Assembly: GCF_036373705.1 (NCBI RefSeq)
Contig: NC_089852.1
Location: forward strand, 34,612,707-34,676,706
Direction of reading: 5' to 3'
Source of the DNA: Amia ocellicauda
Lineage: Eukaryota; Chordata; Actinopteri; Amiiformes; Amiidae
Length of the DNA stretch: 64,000 nt
Shown here: positions 33,901 to 45,166 of the stretch, piece by piece
Position numbering within the stretch: the stretch's first letter is position 1
How the letters are laid out: each line of letters starts with the position of its first letter
Notes under the pieces: model-generated
What the model was told of the DNA's origin: nothing
What the model saw: the letters and a program-made list of their open reading frames with translations, nothing else
The model's database searches: none
Position numbers and translations under genes: made by a program

Positions 33901-36241
33901 CTGTTCACGGGATTCGCTCTCTTCTGTACCTCTGTGATGGGGATGTACGCTATTCTGAAGGCAAAAAGGAAACTTATTCTTGCAGTAAGTTTGCAGCATA
34001 AGTTTAAAAGAGAGTTGAATAGCTTTAAAATGGGGATATTATAGCTTCTTACCAGCAGCCTGTCCTATTGATGGTACTGAACCAACATTTCTGTCCATCA
34101 GACTGTATCTATATTTGCTGATTTGCTCTTACTTACTAATGGCATATCCCCAAAGGCTAATAAGGGACATTATAAATGCTTAACTCGGTAATCTCTTCTC
34201 CTACTAAGGGAACTGTGAGTACCTGAGTGTTTTGACAGTATTTAAACTGTTTTGGAAATAATTAATGGCAGTTCTATAACTGGAGCTATTACAATTATGT
34301 ATTTATTACATTTATTACATTTTATCTCTCTTAGTATATTATTTTGATGATCATCATCTTTGCCTTCGAAGTGGCATCTGCCATCACAGCTGCAACACAC
34401 AAAGACTGGGTATGTATATACATGTCTTTTGGAAATAAAGTTTTGCGGGACACCTTTGGAGGTTTAGAGAGGATATAAAGTCAGAACTGGCATTATGAAG
34501 AGAGTGCTGCACAGTAGAACATACAAATGATTGAGCAGTATCACTGTGGGACAGATACATAGTAAACCCTCTCCACTTCTTTCACTAGTTTGTCCCCAAC
34601 CTCTTCCTGAAGCAAATGTTGGAGAACTACAACAAGCCACTGCCTGAAGACCTGCCAAGTACTCAGGATGAGATCTACAGGACTACGGGCGTTACAGATG
34701 CATGGAACCGCGTCATGACCCAGGTAGACGCCCTAGGCAGGTTGTATTGATGTAGGAATGTGGGTGTGGCTGGTTAATTGCACAGTCGGGTTACTCTTTG
34801 TAGTTTCCAAAGATACTGGTTGAATGGTGTGTCTGTAACAGATGGATGCATTGTGTTTAAATTGAGCCCAAGTTGGATATGTTCACTAATATTGTAGCTA
34901 CAGCTAAACACCGGTCACTTCCTCCTGCCTCCAGTATGAAACCTAAATGGGTAAGAAGATGTTCAGCCTATGCATATCAAATCCACGTCTTTGTTAACAT
35001 TTGTTTCACCGGGTCCCTTTTAGAAACAGTGCTGTGGAGTCTACGGGCCCCAAGACTGGGTGAAGTACAACTCACAATTCAGGCAGCAGAACTCCGATTC
35101 TGAGTATCCCTGGCCCAGGCAGTGCTGCCAGCAAGATGAAGTGGGGGACATTGTGCACATCAATGCCTGCAAGATTGGCGTCGAGCCCTACGTGTTCACT
35201 CGTGTAAGTGCTCATCATCTGTCTGCTCGACCTGGGGAACCCCTGCTGGCGGAAATGGTTCTCATTTGCAATGATTACGAAGGAACCTGCCATGCTGTTT
35301 CTTAATGTATTGTTTTGTTTTTTAGTTGGGGATTTTTGTGTTTTAACCTATAAGTGAGAAATTATGTCACATCTTATTTACTGGAAGTGTATCATTTTTA
35401 TTTCTGTTCCATTCCATTATGCCTATACTATGAGCTCTTCAACGCTTTATATGCTCTCAATTATGCAAATAACAGTCTTTTGATTGGTTGAATAGATGAA
35501 TGCACCTTGAGCAGTTCTCGGAAAGCTCAGTCCTATGAATTGTAGCTCAGATTTCAGTGTGTTTGTGGCCTAAAAGCAAGAGATGGGAATAGATCTTCAT
35601 ACTCTGAGAATCCACTTCAGTTGCATTCTTTATGATTTCATAATTTTTTCAACACACTTTTTCTTTGTCTTAGGGTTGCTATGATTACATTGCTGGTCCA
35701 CTGATAAGACAAGGTTTGGCCGTCTCCTGGTTTGGATTTGCCATCTTGTGTTGGACAGTAAGTTTTCAACTGACATTAAAAAGCTGATTTATTCGTTTTT
35801 TTTGTCATTTTTTAAAACATTCACAATGATATGCTGAAAAGGTACAGGTATGTTATTAAAACTGTTGCGGCATTTAGGTAAGTAATGTGTAGTATAGTTT
35901 GTAGGGTGAGGCGGAATTGTTTATTCCTACTCAACTTTTTAGGTTTTTTGACCTGTTCTCAATTAACCAAATAAGTGATGTTCTGTTCACTTATTTAACG
36001 GTGGATCTAAGCAATGTGCAAACTGTATGTTTTCACTGCTGTATTCTTGGAGAAATGGGAAACTGGTCCACAATTCTTAGAAGTTCTTCATGTGGTAAAA
36101 GGAGAGATACTGAAGACAGCTTTGAAACTCTGAATGTAGCCTGCAAGCACCCCATACCCCAAAAATAATTTGTTTTTTCTTCCTCTGCAGTTTTTTGTGG
36201 TCGTAGGAGTAATGTTTTACTACACTCAACTTGAGTCCTAG
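30830..36241 (+). CDS. upk1b: Uroplakin-1b tetraspanin (265 aa, seven coding exons)
   Basis: Seven phase-0 exons (30830-30901, 33784-33984, 34335-34409, 34589-34723, 35024-35203, 35674-35757, 36191-36241) join into 265 residues; human UPK1B has 260. Four membrane segments lie near residues 13-38, 61-83, 88-111 and 236-260. The large outer loop carries the tetraspanin CCG (164-166), PWPRQCC (190-196) and Cys210 and Cys223, i.e. the six-cysteine uroplakin-type pattern. WFGFAILCWT in the last segment is shared with human UPK1A and UPK1B. Uroplakin 1b pairs with uroplakin 3 to form urothelial plaques in mammals; its role in fish epithelia is less clear. The only N-glycosylation sequon seen is Asn53-Asp-Ser in the small outer loop. 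Synteny with TEX55 and ARHGAP31 favours 1b over 1a. Confidence 0.93.
30902..33783 (+). other. UPK1B intron 2
   Basis: 2.9 kb between GTAAGT and a poly-C acceptor tract. Only short ORFs. No repeat family is recognised. Confidence 0.65.
33784..33984 (+). CDS. upk1b: UPK1B exon 3
   Basis: Acceptor CCCCCCAG and donor GCA|GTAAGT. It codes 67 residues: the end of segment 1 (CCGLALMAMCIFFI), the small outer loop with YATGNDSIWRAAW, and segment 2. Confidence 0.95.
34335..34409 (+). CDS. upk1b: UPK1B exon 4
   Basis: Acceptor TCTCTTAG, donor TGG|GTATGT. 25 residues forming segment 3 (IILMIIIFAFEVASAIT) and the start of the large loop. Confidence 0.94.
34589..34723 (+). CDS. upk1b: UPK1B exon 5
   Basis: Acceptor TTCACTAG, donor CAG|GTAGAC. 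45 residues of large loop beginning FVPNLFLKQMLENY, very close to the human loop. This stretch also includes the variable part. Confidence 0.94.
35024..35203 (+). CDS. upk1b: UPK1B exon 6
   Basis: Acceptor CCCTTTTAG, donor CGT|GTAAGT. 60 residues containing QCCGVYGPQDW, YPWPRQCC and NACKIG, the cysteine core of the large loop. Confidence 0.95.
35204..35673 (+). other. UPK1B intron between exons 6 and 7
   Basis: 470 bp between good splice sites. Nothing else is recognised. The introns at 33985-34334 and 35758-36190 are likewise plain. Confidence 0.6.
35674..35757 (+). CDS. upk1b: UPK1B exon 7
   Basis: Acceptor TTGTCTTAG, donor ACA|GTAAGT. 28 residues, GCYDYIAGPLIRQ followed by the first part of segment 4. 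Confidence 0.95.
36191..36241 (+). CDS. upk1b: UPK1B exon 8 (terminal coding part)
   Basis: Acceptor CCTCTGCAG. It codes FFVVVGVMFYYTQLES and the stop TAG at 36239-36241. Confidence 0.94.
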   Translation, partial: FFVVVGVMFYYTQLES

Positions 36242-37540
36242 AAGAAGATGAAGCATAAGAAAGCATTAAAAAAGGACTATTCAACCTTTTCTTTCTTTTT
36301 TTCATCATCATACCAAAACAGAGTACTGAAGAATAGAACGGACTCAATTTGTGACATTAGACCCGATGAATGTCTCTTACAGGAATTCCTGCCCCACCTT
36401 TTTATTTATTTTTATAATTCTTCCTGCCTCTGCTGTGTCAGTTAATTAACGATCTATGGGAGTACACTATAGTTATTTTTTAATGCTGCTTTGAAGACTA
36501 ATTAAAATGTATTTTTCCTATTAAATCATTAGTGGTTATTTTAAAAAGACGAGGAATGTCAAGGAGGAATTGTGCAAGCTAACTCGACTCCACTTGTTTA
36601 GAAAGGGGAATGAGCTGAAGCATTGGATAATGTTTGCATCTCATACCCCTGATTACGCAGAATTTGACTGCTGTAAAACTACATAATGTATATATTTTAA
36701 AAAACTAAGCTGGAATATTGGTCTCCAAGGTCTGCATTGAATACCCGTTGCCTCATTTATATAAATTGGAAATACAGATGCTATGGTGCCAGTGTGCCTT
36801 CAAAGAACAGAGATTGTATAACTTTGCATCCTGCACATCTTAGGAACTATCTAGACACCTATATCATGTTACCCAGGCTGAATACCAAAGCTAAATATTG
36901 AATTAGGATTCATTTTTTTATAGTTCAATATTGTGATGGAGACTTGGCACTTGACAAAGTGTACAGCTGTTTTACAGTATTTAGTATTATAATCTGACAC
37001 TAACTCGGCACTTGATGCCCATTGTCCAAGGATGATTATGGTCATTTGAAAATCTCATCATTTGCTTTGTCACAACTAACAAACTCTAACGAATGTACTG
37101 AACATGGAAATAATCAGCGTTGAATATGTATTTTTATATACCTTCTTTAGTTTTTAAGTCATGGTCCAAAAATAATATAAACATATATATGTGTGTGTGA
37201 ATGTATGTATTTATCTTTAAGTATCCAGTTTAATGCCTGCCTCAAAATCGTGTTTGTTTTTGAAAGGTGTTTATCTGGTGAGATCTTAGAATCTTCTGAA
37301 AGTCTGTTTCTGCTTTGTTGATAATGTCTTTAATCAGTTACTGTTTAAAGTTTGTGAACAAAATCATTTTAAAAATGTGATCCGTTGCATGTTGTAAAAG
37401 ACTGACTAGAATTTGTTAGTCTTTGTTATTATTTTCTTTGTTAAAAAGCAACTGTCTAATATCTGTTGTCTGGGTTTTTGGGTCCCCTCTGCCAAATATT
37501 GCTTCTATATTTCTTAATAAAATGCATTCTTGTACTTGTC
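36242..37540 (+). other. upk1b: UPK1B 3' UTR
   Basis: AT-rich tail of about 1.3 kb to the AATAAA at 37516-37521, with a GT-rich stretch shortly after (TTGTACTTGTCTTGTAAGGTG). Some earlier AATTAAA-like words could give shorter forms. Confidence 0.65.
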
Positions 37541-38820
37541 TTGTAAGGTGATTTTTGATTGGTTTGACTTTGAACAGTGGTTGTCAAAAACCTGTACCTT
37601 GGGATAAATGCAACTACCATATTTAATTAGACCTCTTCTGTATGCACTGGAATTCTTGCGGGTGGTGCAATCTCAAAATAAGAACGTTTTTCCAATTCTA
37701 GTGTATTTTAAGATTTGTTGTGCAGTAAATGTTTCTCTCCTCTGTATGCATTTATTGTACGGCTCCTTATGTCTGTGATGCTGGCCAGCCAGAGTATGTA
37801 TGAACTCCCATTTTTCCAACCGTTCTTTCAAGTTAATCCTAAATGTTCTGTGTAACTCCATACAAAACACAATGCATTCAGACAACAATTCTGAATAAAA
37901 TTGTCTGATTAACATGCCTTAGGAAATCCAGATTCCACATTGCAATGTTGTTTTTCTGAACCTGATCAGACTTATTTTTTGTTGCTTTTCTTTTTTCTTT
38001 ATTCCTCCTCTACAAATTCTGAGACTGAAAAACTTCAAGTGGAAATATTGGTTTGAGTTTAGTTGCTCATGTTTTATTCACTTTAATGGCTGAGTGTTTA
38101 AAGGAGTAGGGGAAGTTTTAGATGGAATCTGGGTGAAGGAGATGTTTCTATACCATGACAGCTGGATGACACAGAGCCAATAGTTATGTAAATACAGGGT
38201 CAGGCTTTAATAAGAACAGAACTTGAAATACATTTGGTTGCCTGTTTAGTTATTTGATGTTACAGTCCTAAATAATAGGAGAGAAGATCTGTCTCAAAAG
38301 TACATTTTTAAATATTCTCTTCTCTTGGTTGCTTAAAAAATCATAAGCTTATATTTGATTTTAATTGAAGAAATAAATTAAATGCCACAATCGAATTAAA
38401 GACTGGGGAAAAAAGAATAGTTAATGATTTTCCAAATTCATTCGTTTTCCTGAGAGGCTTTGTTTAGACTTCGTTGAAGAAAGAGGTCTTGTGTTTAATT
38501 GATGAAAGCAACACTTTTAAAAACAACCATCTCATTTCTTTTTGACTTAATCAATGATATGTAACATTTCATTATGCACAGTCTGCTTTTCCAAAAGTGT
38601 AAAGATCCTATGTTTGTGTGTAATTTATGTATTTGTGTTATTGAGTTACACATAACAAGCCCGCTCGATCTGTTCCTTCTTGTGTGATTAATCACACCTT
38701 GTGCTGTGCTGCAGTGTCCTTTGGATAATTGGCTTGATGAATATAAAACATGTTTACAAGTCATGAAACTGAATACATAATTGTATAGGGGCCTCTGAAG
38801 ACATTTAAAAAACAGAGAGA
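37541..38820. other. Intergenic downstream of UPK1B
   Basis: No exon or known repeat is recognised. Confidence 0.5.
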
Positions 38821-39016
38821 AGTGACAAACTTTTCTGAGAGTGTTGAAGGGTTCCTTCAGACAACGGGTCCCTTGACCCCAGTGTCACTAACACAGGTAA
38901 GCCATGTCTCCCTAGATTGCAAACCCAGCTGTATAAATTGGTAATTTGTATGTACAAATAATGTGATATATTGTAACAATTGTAAGTCACTCTGAATAAG
39001 GGTGTTTGCTAAGAAA
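38821..39016 (+). mobile_element. Degraded SINE-like repeat
   Basis: The stretch GAGTGTTGAAGGGTTCCTTC near 38,838 and the tail TTGTAAGTCACTCTGAATAA through GGTGTTTGCTAAGAAAAA (38,979-39,018) resemble the body and the GTAAGTCGCCCTGGATAAGG tail of a SINE-like repeat common in fish genomes, with internal deletion and mutations. The family name is uncertain. Confidence 0.45.
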
Positions 39017-39067
39017 AACTCCCAAAAACTGTTGTTGGTTGCAGACGATGAGAATTACCAGACTTAA

Positions 39068-39690
39068 AAACATAAGAAAGTTTACAAACGAGAAGAGGCC
39101 ATTCGACCCATCGTGCTGGTTTGGTGTCCATTAATATCTAAGTGATCCGAGGATCCCATCCAGTGTATTTTTAAATGTTCCCAAATTGTCTCTTCAGCCA
39201 CATCACTGGGGAGTTTGTTCCAGATTGTGATGCCTCTCTGTGAGAAGAATTGTCTCCTGTTTTCTGTCTTGAATGTCTTGAAGCCCAATTTCCATTTGTG
39301 TCCCCGGGTGCGTGTGTCCCTGCTGATCTGGAAAAGCTCCTCTGGTTTGATGTGGTCGATGCCCTTCATGATTTTGAAGACTTGAATCAAGTCCCCACGT
39401 AGTCTCCTCTGTTCCAGGATGAAAAGGTTCAGGTCCCTCAGTCTCTCAGTAGGACATTCCCTTCAGACCTGGAATAAGTCTGGATGCTCTCCTCTGAACT
39501 GCCTCTAGAGCAGCGATATCTTTCTTGAAGTGTGGTGCCCAGAACTGTCCACAGTATCCAGATGAGCTCTAACTAGCGCATTGTACAGTCTGAACATCAC
39601 TGCCCTTGTTTTAAATTCTACACTTTTGACAATATACCCTAACACTCTGTTTGCCTTTTTTTTATTGCTTCCCCACATTGTTTGAATGGG
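39068..39690 (-). mobile_element. CR1/L2-like LINE, 5'-truncated 3' end
   Basis: On the - strand the translation shows KKANRVLGYIVKSVEFKTRA, then [62 protein letters not shown] and KTENRRQFFSQRGITIWNKL. This is the ordered C-terminal signature of CR1/L2-type reverse transcriptases (compare LVRPHLEYC, LRGDLIEVFKIM and NFFxxRVVxxWNxLP). Frameshifts occur near 39,450 and 39,555. There is no 5' half. Confidence 0.85.
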
Positions 39691-42600
39691 GAAAGTTAAG
39701 CCAGGACCAGAGAATGCAAATAGGAATGAAAAAACAATGGCTCAAGATTGACAATATGAGGCTCAGTTTCAAACAAAAACAACCAAAGAATCTTAGGCAT
39801 AAAGAATGAACTGCCAGCTGCTACTGTATGCTGATTCAACACAATCCACCAAGAATGGTCCTGAAACTTTTGTTTCTTTATGCACCAGTGGGTTCCTTGT
39901 AGCCAAGCATGCAAAGAAGGGCTGAATTGCGATCTTAAGTTGTTGTGCTGAGAGAGTATGTATCAAACTCTGCAGAGAGCACGGCTGACCACCTGAGCTC
40001 TGAGGGAAAGTTTACCACCATACAGAAGATCATGCAACTGGATGCACTGAAGAAACATGCTGTGTCACAGGGCTCGTGTTTTACAGATGCACTGTTTTTA
40101 GAGATCCAATTTAACATCCGGGGTTGTGTCTATTGTATCCTATATATATCACTTGGGGGGGTGGGATGCTCTGTAGTGGTCCAGGACAAGTACAGTAAAG
40201 AGTAACACAAGAGGCATTGTGAAGAGCCACTTCACTTATGTTATTTGGCATAACTGTTGACTCCCTGAATGTTTCCACAGTGAGGGCAAAATTCATGTTC
40301 TCAAATAGTAACTTCTGAATCGGTTGTGTGCCATTCAGCAACTTGTGCTTCTGTCAAGCACTTCAGAGATTCAGAGTTATGTTTCTGTTTCAGTTCTCTA
40401 GCTCTCAGAACTGGGTAATTTGTACAGAGAGACCCCGGTCAGAAGGTCCCATCTGCTTATTCATTCATTTATTTATTTTAATTTTTCTCCCCAGAGCTAG
40501 CAGGCTGTCGCAATTTTTACATTCTCTGACTCTCAGGAATCATTACTGTAATTTAGAGGATTGAACTCTGTGCTTAGCATCAGAGCTAAAGCCAGTTTAA
40601 TCTCGTTTCATCGGGCAAATCACAAAATCTCCACAGCAAATGTAAAGAGTAGCAACATGTATACAGTGGGATGGGTTGAGGGGGTGGAGATACTATTACA
40701 AATACTGTTATTGAAATATGATTTATACAGATCACATTATGTACCCAAAACAAGTCTGTCATTTCTGTAAACGTACTTGCAAGTCATGGTCTGATTTTTT
40801 ATCTCCATGGGATGCTCCTGGGATGTTTGAGATCGTTTCCTGGTGGTCAGCAGGTATCCCTGTGTAGAAACTTGGAATGTCTGTTGAATGTCAAACAACA
40901 TCAATGTTGTAGTTCATCCAGACCGTGCTACTCTGGCCTGCTGATACCAACAGGCTCCTGCCATCACTCTCCTGTTCCCATGGTGACGGTCAGAGCCCTT
41001 GCAGTCTCCAGGGGAGTTCTTCCAGATACGACTGCTTCTAATACACATGATCCTGTCACAGGAAGGGTATCATTTACCAATCACCATTAGTGTAATTCAT
41101 ATTAAAATTGAAACTCATAGTCCATAATCAAAACATATAAAAGAAAAACAAAGTACAGGCTACAAAAATACCTGGAGGTCTCGGATCTTTTTCCAAGCAC
41201 GTACTGTAAGTTAGGTCATAGACATTTTGAGGTCGATACTAGCATTTTAAAATCGATGTGACCTTTTGTACGAAGAGTGAGAGCAGAGCTGCACAGGGGA
41301 GCAGCCCTCAGGACACACAGCACCAACTGTGGGAGCCGACCAGCTGCCAGGCCGTGGGGTGTTCAACCCAACACAAAGCAGGGACTGGAGCTAGTGGAAG
41401 ACCTAGCGGGATGACGATAGACAGGGAGGGAGGCTCAGAGCTGCTGTACTCAGCAAGAATATCACATTGCAACAGTGCACAACACTGCGGGCAGACCTGT
41501 AAGCAGTTTAAAGCGCTGAAAAACAAGAGCGTCAATGTATTCTTGACCAACTGTGTTCACTTACTACATATTTTATGACGAGAACTGAAGGGAAGTTTCG
41601 AAAAGTTGCCGGAGAAGCAGAATTTAGTGTCGTGACGCTTCCCTCCAAGGACTGCCTGTGCAGAATAGGAACATGTTGCCACCTGTCAGAAATCAAGCAG
41701 CTGGATCACATGCCCTTAGCTTGATTTTTCTTCTTTTGTGTCACATCTTTGTTGGCCAACAGCACAGTATAAACACTTGACTCCGCTGCACCCTGCTGTC
41801 ATAACCTTGTTCTCATTCTACATCCCTACAAGTTATACAAATAATACTTCACTTTATTTGTTTGTAAAGGAGTCGTGTACTTGCAAAATGTACAAAGCTC
41901 CACATTGTAATCTTGTAGTATTCCAATCAAATTAGATGTTCGCTGTGGATCTGAGATGTACACATGTAAATAGGCAATACTGTCTGGGATCAGAGTCTTG
42001 TCGAATTTTGCTCATCCTCAAAAGTTCACGGAAGATTATTACATGCTGTTTTCATATGGCAGAACTTATTAAATTTCCTGGGAAAGTTTATGATGTTTTG
42101 TTGTGGATTGAAGAGCTAGTGATGACTTCATTTTTAGTCACTTAAGTTCCAAACTAGTGCAGCATTATTGCACAGTGTTGCTTTGAAGGTTTAAATGTAG
42201 AATCTTTTCTTTCATAGCTCCTGATACCGTCTGCACGCTTTTATTTATTTATGTCTGTATTTATTTATTGTTGAAAATGCCTGCCTGTTGGAATGCAATG
42301 TCTTTCATTTTCTCTTTTCTTTATAAACAGGATGTTGAGTAATCACTCTTGTCCCCCCCTTTGTTAAAACCAATGCAAGGCCGAATCAGTACATAATACT
42401 CATATTCTTGGGCTCATTAATCACACGTAAGTGCACAACTATAGCATTTCATTCCATGCATTATTCTTTACATTTCTAAGAGCAGTCCATGTCCAGGGCT
42501 TGTACGGTGTAGATGTTTCAGGATAATCTACACACCTACAGATTCACAGCCCACAGCTCTGGAGTTATGCTCTCAATGCTGCCACGCCTGTTTCTTTGAA

Positions 42601-43502
42601 AGTGATGTGTCTGCTTTAAAGCCTGGAACAGCCAACCAAGCTGTCCTATTTTCCTCTTTCTGTAATTGTGTACTTGGCTTGGCGTCTTCCTTCTAATCAG
42701 CTGGAGCTCAGCAACTAAAAGTTTTATAAAAACCTGTGAGGCTGTTTGTCACTGGCCTATTCTATACCCAAAAGCCAGGGCTTCGGGGTTTATAATCATT
42801 CAAAGAGTAGATTGTGTGTTCGGCTAAATAGCATAACAATTACAATAATCTGGTATGAATAAATACAAGTTTGAAGCGTCTATAGGCAGGAATAGAGCCT
42901 CTCACAATCCTACTCTTTAAGCAGCTTATTGGCAGTGGAGAAGGACGGGAAAGGAAACAGATCCCAAAGGAGCTGTTTTTCTGTCAATATCATCTATCAA
43001 CCCAGCCAAACTGGTCTGTCTACTTTAAATGAAATTATGCAAGATCCACAATTGGTACTGTTTTATCGAGCGATACGTGTTATCAATACACTTTCTGGAA
43101 AAGATCATAAGCATGGTTTGGTCTGACTGGTATTTCCTTTATTATTTATGTGCTTGTAGATACTAATAGCTTTAACTTTAAGTCATTTGATGAGGGCATC
43201 ACATTGATGTATTTCCTCCTTGTTCTCTGTTTACTCTAAGAATTTACCCGTGATGTCAACCACGTAATCTTCTTAGATTCTAGGTACTGTATGTGTTCAT
43301 TGGATAGATAAAGACTAATTCTGACAGTCTCTAGTGTTTGTGTGCTTTGCTGCTAAAGCCTGCCAGTTGCTGAGTTTGGGTAGGGTTTCAAGTTTCCAGA
43401 ACTTGTGTTGTACCTAGGCTCCCGTGGTTTATAAAGAATCAGTAAACACATTTTTCAGCACTGTGCTTGACATCACAATAACACTGAAGCTGCTTAAACA
43501 TA
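39691..43502. other. Intergenic, no gene recognised
   Basis: Includes a mildly GC-richer patch at 41,250-41,470 whose ORFs resemble nothing known. No B4GALT-type motifs (WGWGGED, FNRA) were seen on either strand. Confidence 0.45.
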
Positions 43503-44458
43503 CAGTGAGGGAAAAAAGTATTTGATCCCCTGCTGATTTTGTACGTTTGCCCACTGACAAAGAAATGATCAGTCTATAATTTTAATGGTAGGTGTATTTT
43601 AACAGTGAGAGATAGAATAACAACAAACAAATCCAGAAAAATGCATTTCAAAAAAGTTATAAAATGATTTGCATGTTAATGAGGGAAATAAGTATTTGAT
43701 CCCCTATCAATCAGAAAGATTTCTGGCTCCCAGGTGTCTTTTATACAGGTAACGAGCTGAGATTAGGAGCATCTCTTAAAGGGAGTGCTCCTAATCTCAG
43801 CTCGTTACCTGTATAAAAGACACCTGTCCACAGAAGCAATCAATCAATCAGATTCCAAACTCTCCACCATGGCCAAGACCAAAGAGCTGTCCAAGGATGT
43901 CAGGGACAAGACTGTAGACCTACACAAGGCTGGAATGGGCTACAAGACCATCGCCAAGCAGTTTGGTGAGAAGGTGACAACAGTTGGTGCAATTATTTGC
44001 AAATGGAAGAAACCCAAAATAACAGTCAGTCTCCTTCGGTCTGGGGCTCCATGCAAGATCTCACCTCGTGGAGTTTCAATGATCATGAGAACGGTGAGGA
44101 ATCAGCCCAGAACTACACAGGAGGATCTTGTTAATGATCTCAAGGCAGCTGGGACCATAGTCACCAAGAAAACAATTGGTAACGCACTACGCCGTGAAGG
44201 ACTGAAATCCTGCAGCGCCCGCAAGGTCCCCCTGCTCAAGAAAGCACATGTACAGACCCGTCTGAAGTTTGCCAATGAACATCTGAATGATTCAGAGGAG
44301 AACTGGGTGAAAGTGTTGTGGTCAGATGAGACCACAATCGAGCTCTTTGGCATCAACTCAACTCGCCGTGTTTGGAGGAGGAGGAATGACCCCAAGAACA
44401 CCATCCCCACCATCAAACATGGAGGTGGAAACATTATGCTTTGGGGGTGTTTTTCTGC
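43503..44458 (+). mobile_element. Truncated Tc1-like transposon (same family as 23.1 kb)
   Basis: Left end CAGTGAGGGAAAAAAGTATT is preceded by TA (43501-43502). The terminal repeat, hairpin and transposase 5' half follow the 23.1-kb copy closely. It stops abruptly within the [13 protein letters not shown] codons, where a second, unrelated Tc1 begins in reverse. Confidence 0.93.
43869..44458 (+). pseudogene. Truncated Tc1-like transposase
   Basis: Open from [20 protein letters not shown] (ATG 43869) through the DNA-binding domain and the first catalytic Asp (LWSDETTIE) to [13 protein letters not shown]. The second Asp and the Glu are lost at the junction. Codon 30 is AAG (lysine) here, unlike the stop in the other copy. 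It shares the 3-residue deletion after WRRRN. Confidence 0.9.
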
Positions 44459-44791
44459 ATGCCTTCTGGCAAACTCTAGCCGAGATTTGAAGTGAGTTGT
44501 TGTTGTTGTGTTTTTTTTGTTGTTTTTCCAACAATGGCTTTCATTTTGCCACTGTAGTGAAGCACCCGGGCCTCCCTGACTAGTGCCCTTCTCGCCTGGA
44601 TACTAAGTTTGAGGACAGCCTGATCTAGGCAGATTCACAATTGTGCCATATTCTCTCCATTTCTTAATAATGGACTTTACTGTGCTCCAAGAGATCTTCA
44701 ATGCCTTGGAAATGTTCTTATATCCTACCCCTGATTTGTACTTTTGAAGAACCTTATTCCAGATTTGCATTAAATGTTCCTTCATCTTCAT
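44459..44791 (-). pseudogene. N-terminal fragment of a Tc1-like transposase
   Basis: Reads MKMKEHLMQIWNKVLQKYKS, then ISKALKISWSTVKSIIKKWR, and SGCPQT from the ATG at 44791. It is then damaged, and a further piece reads [13 protein letters not shown] up to the junction. It corresponds to the two HTH motifs of Tc1 transposases, with no catalytic residue. Confidence 0.85.
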
Positions 44792-45166
44792 TATGTAATT
44801 TTACTAACCAACTGTGGGACCTCCCAGAGACGGGTGTATTTAACCTGAAATCATGTGACACACCTAAATTGCACAGAGGTGGACTCCATTCAATTAATTG
44901 TGTGACTTCAAAACACAATTGGTTTCACCACAGCTTAATCAGGTGTCCTAGCAAAGGGGGTGATTACTTATGCATTCAATTATTTTCTGTTTTGTATTTG
45001 TAATTAATTTAGAACAATTTGCAGATTATATTGTTTACTTTGACATTATGGACATGTACTGTGTTGATCAGTGGCAAAAACTCCTGATTAAATCCATTCT
45101 GATTTGATGTTGTAACACAATGAAGTGTGGAAAAGTCCAAAGGGGGTGAATACTTTTGAGAGCCAC
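44459..45166 (-). mobile_element. Truncated Tc1-like transposon of a third family, reversed
   Basis: The right end GAATACTTTTGAGAGCCAC is followed by TATA (45167-45170). On the - strand the leader leads to the transposase start and ends inside the coding region at the junction with the + strand element. Only the 5' half is present. Confidence 0.88.

Noticed and set aside
41258..41578. 106-aa ORF in a GC-richer patch
   Set aside because: Composition-driven; cysteine and glutamine-rich without any known motif.
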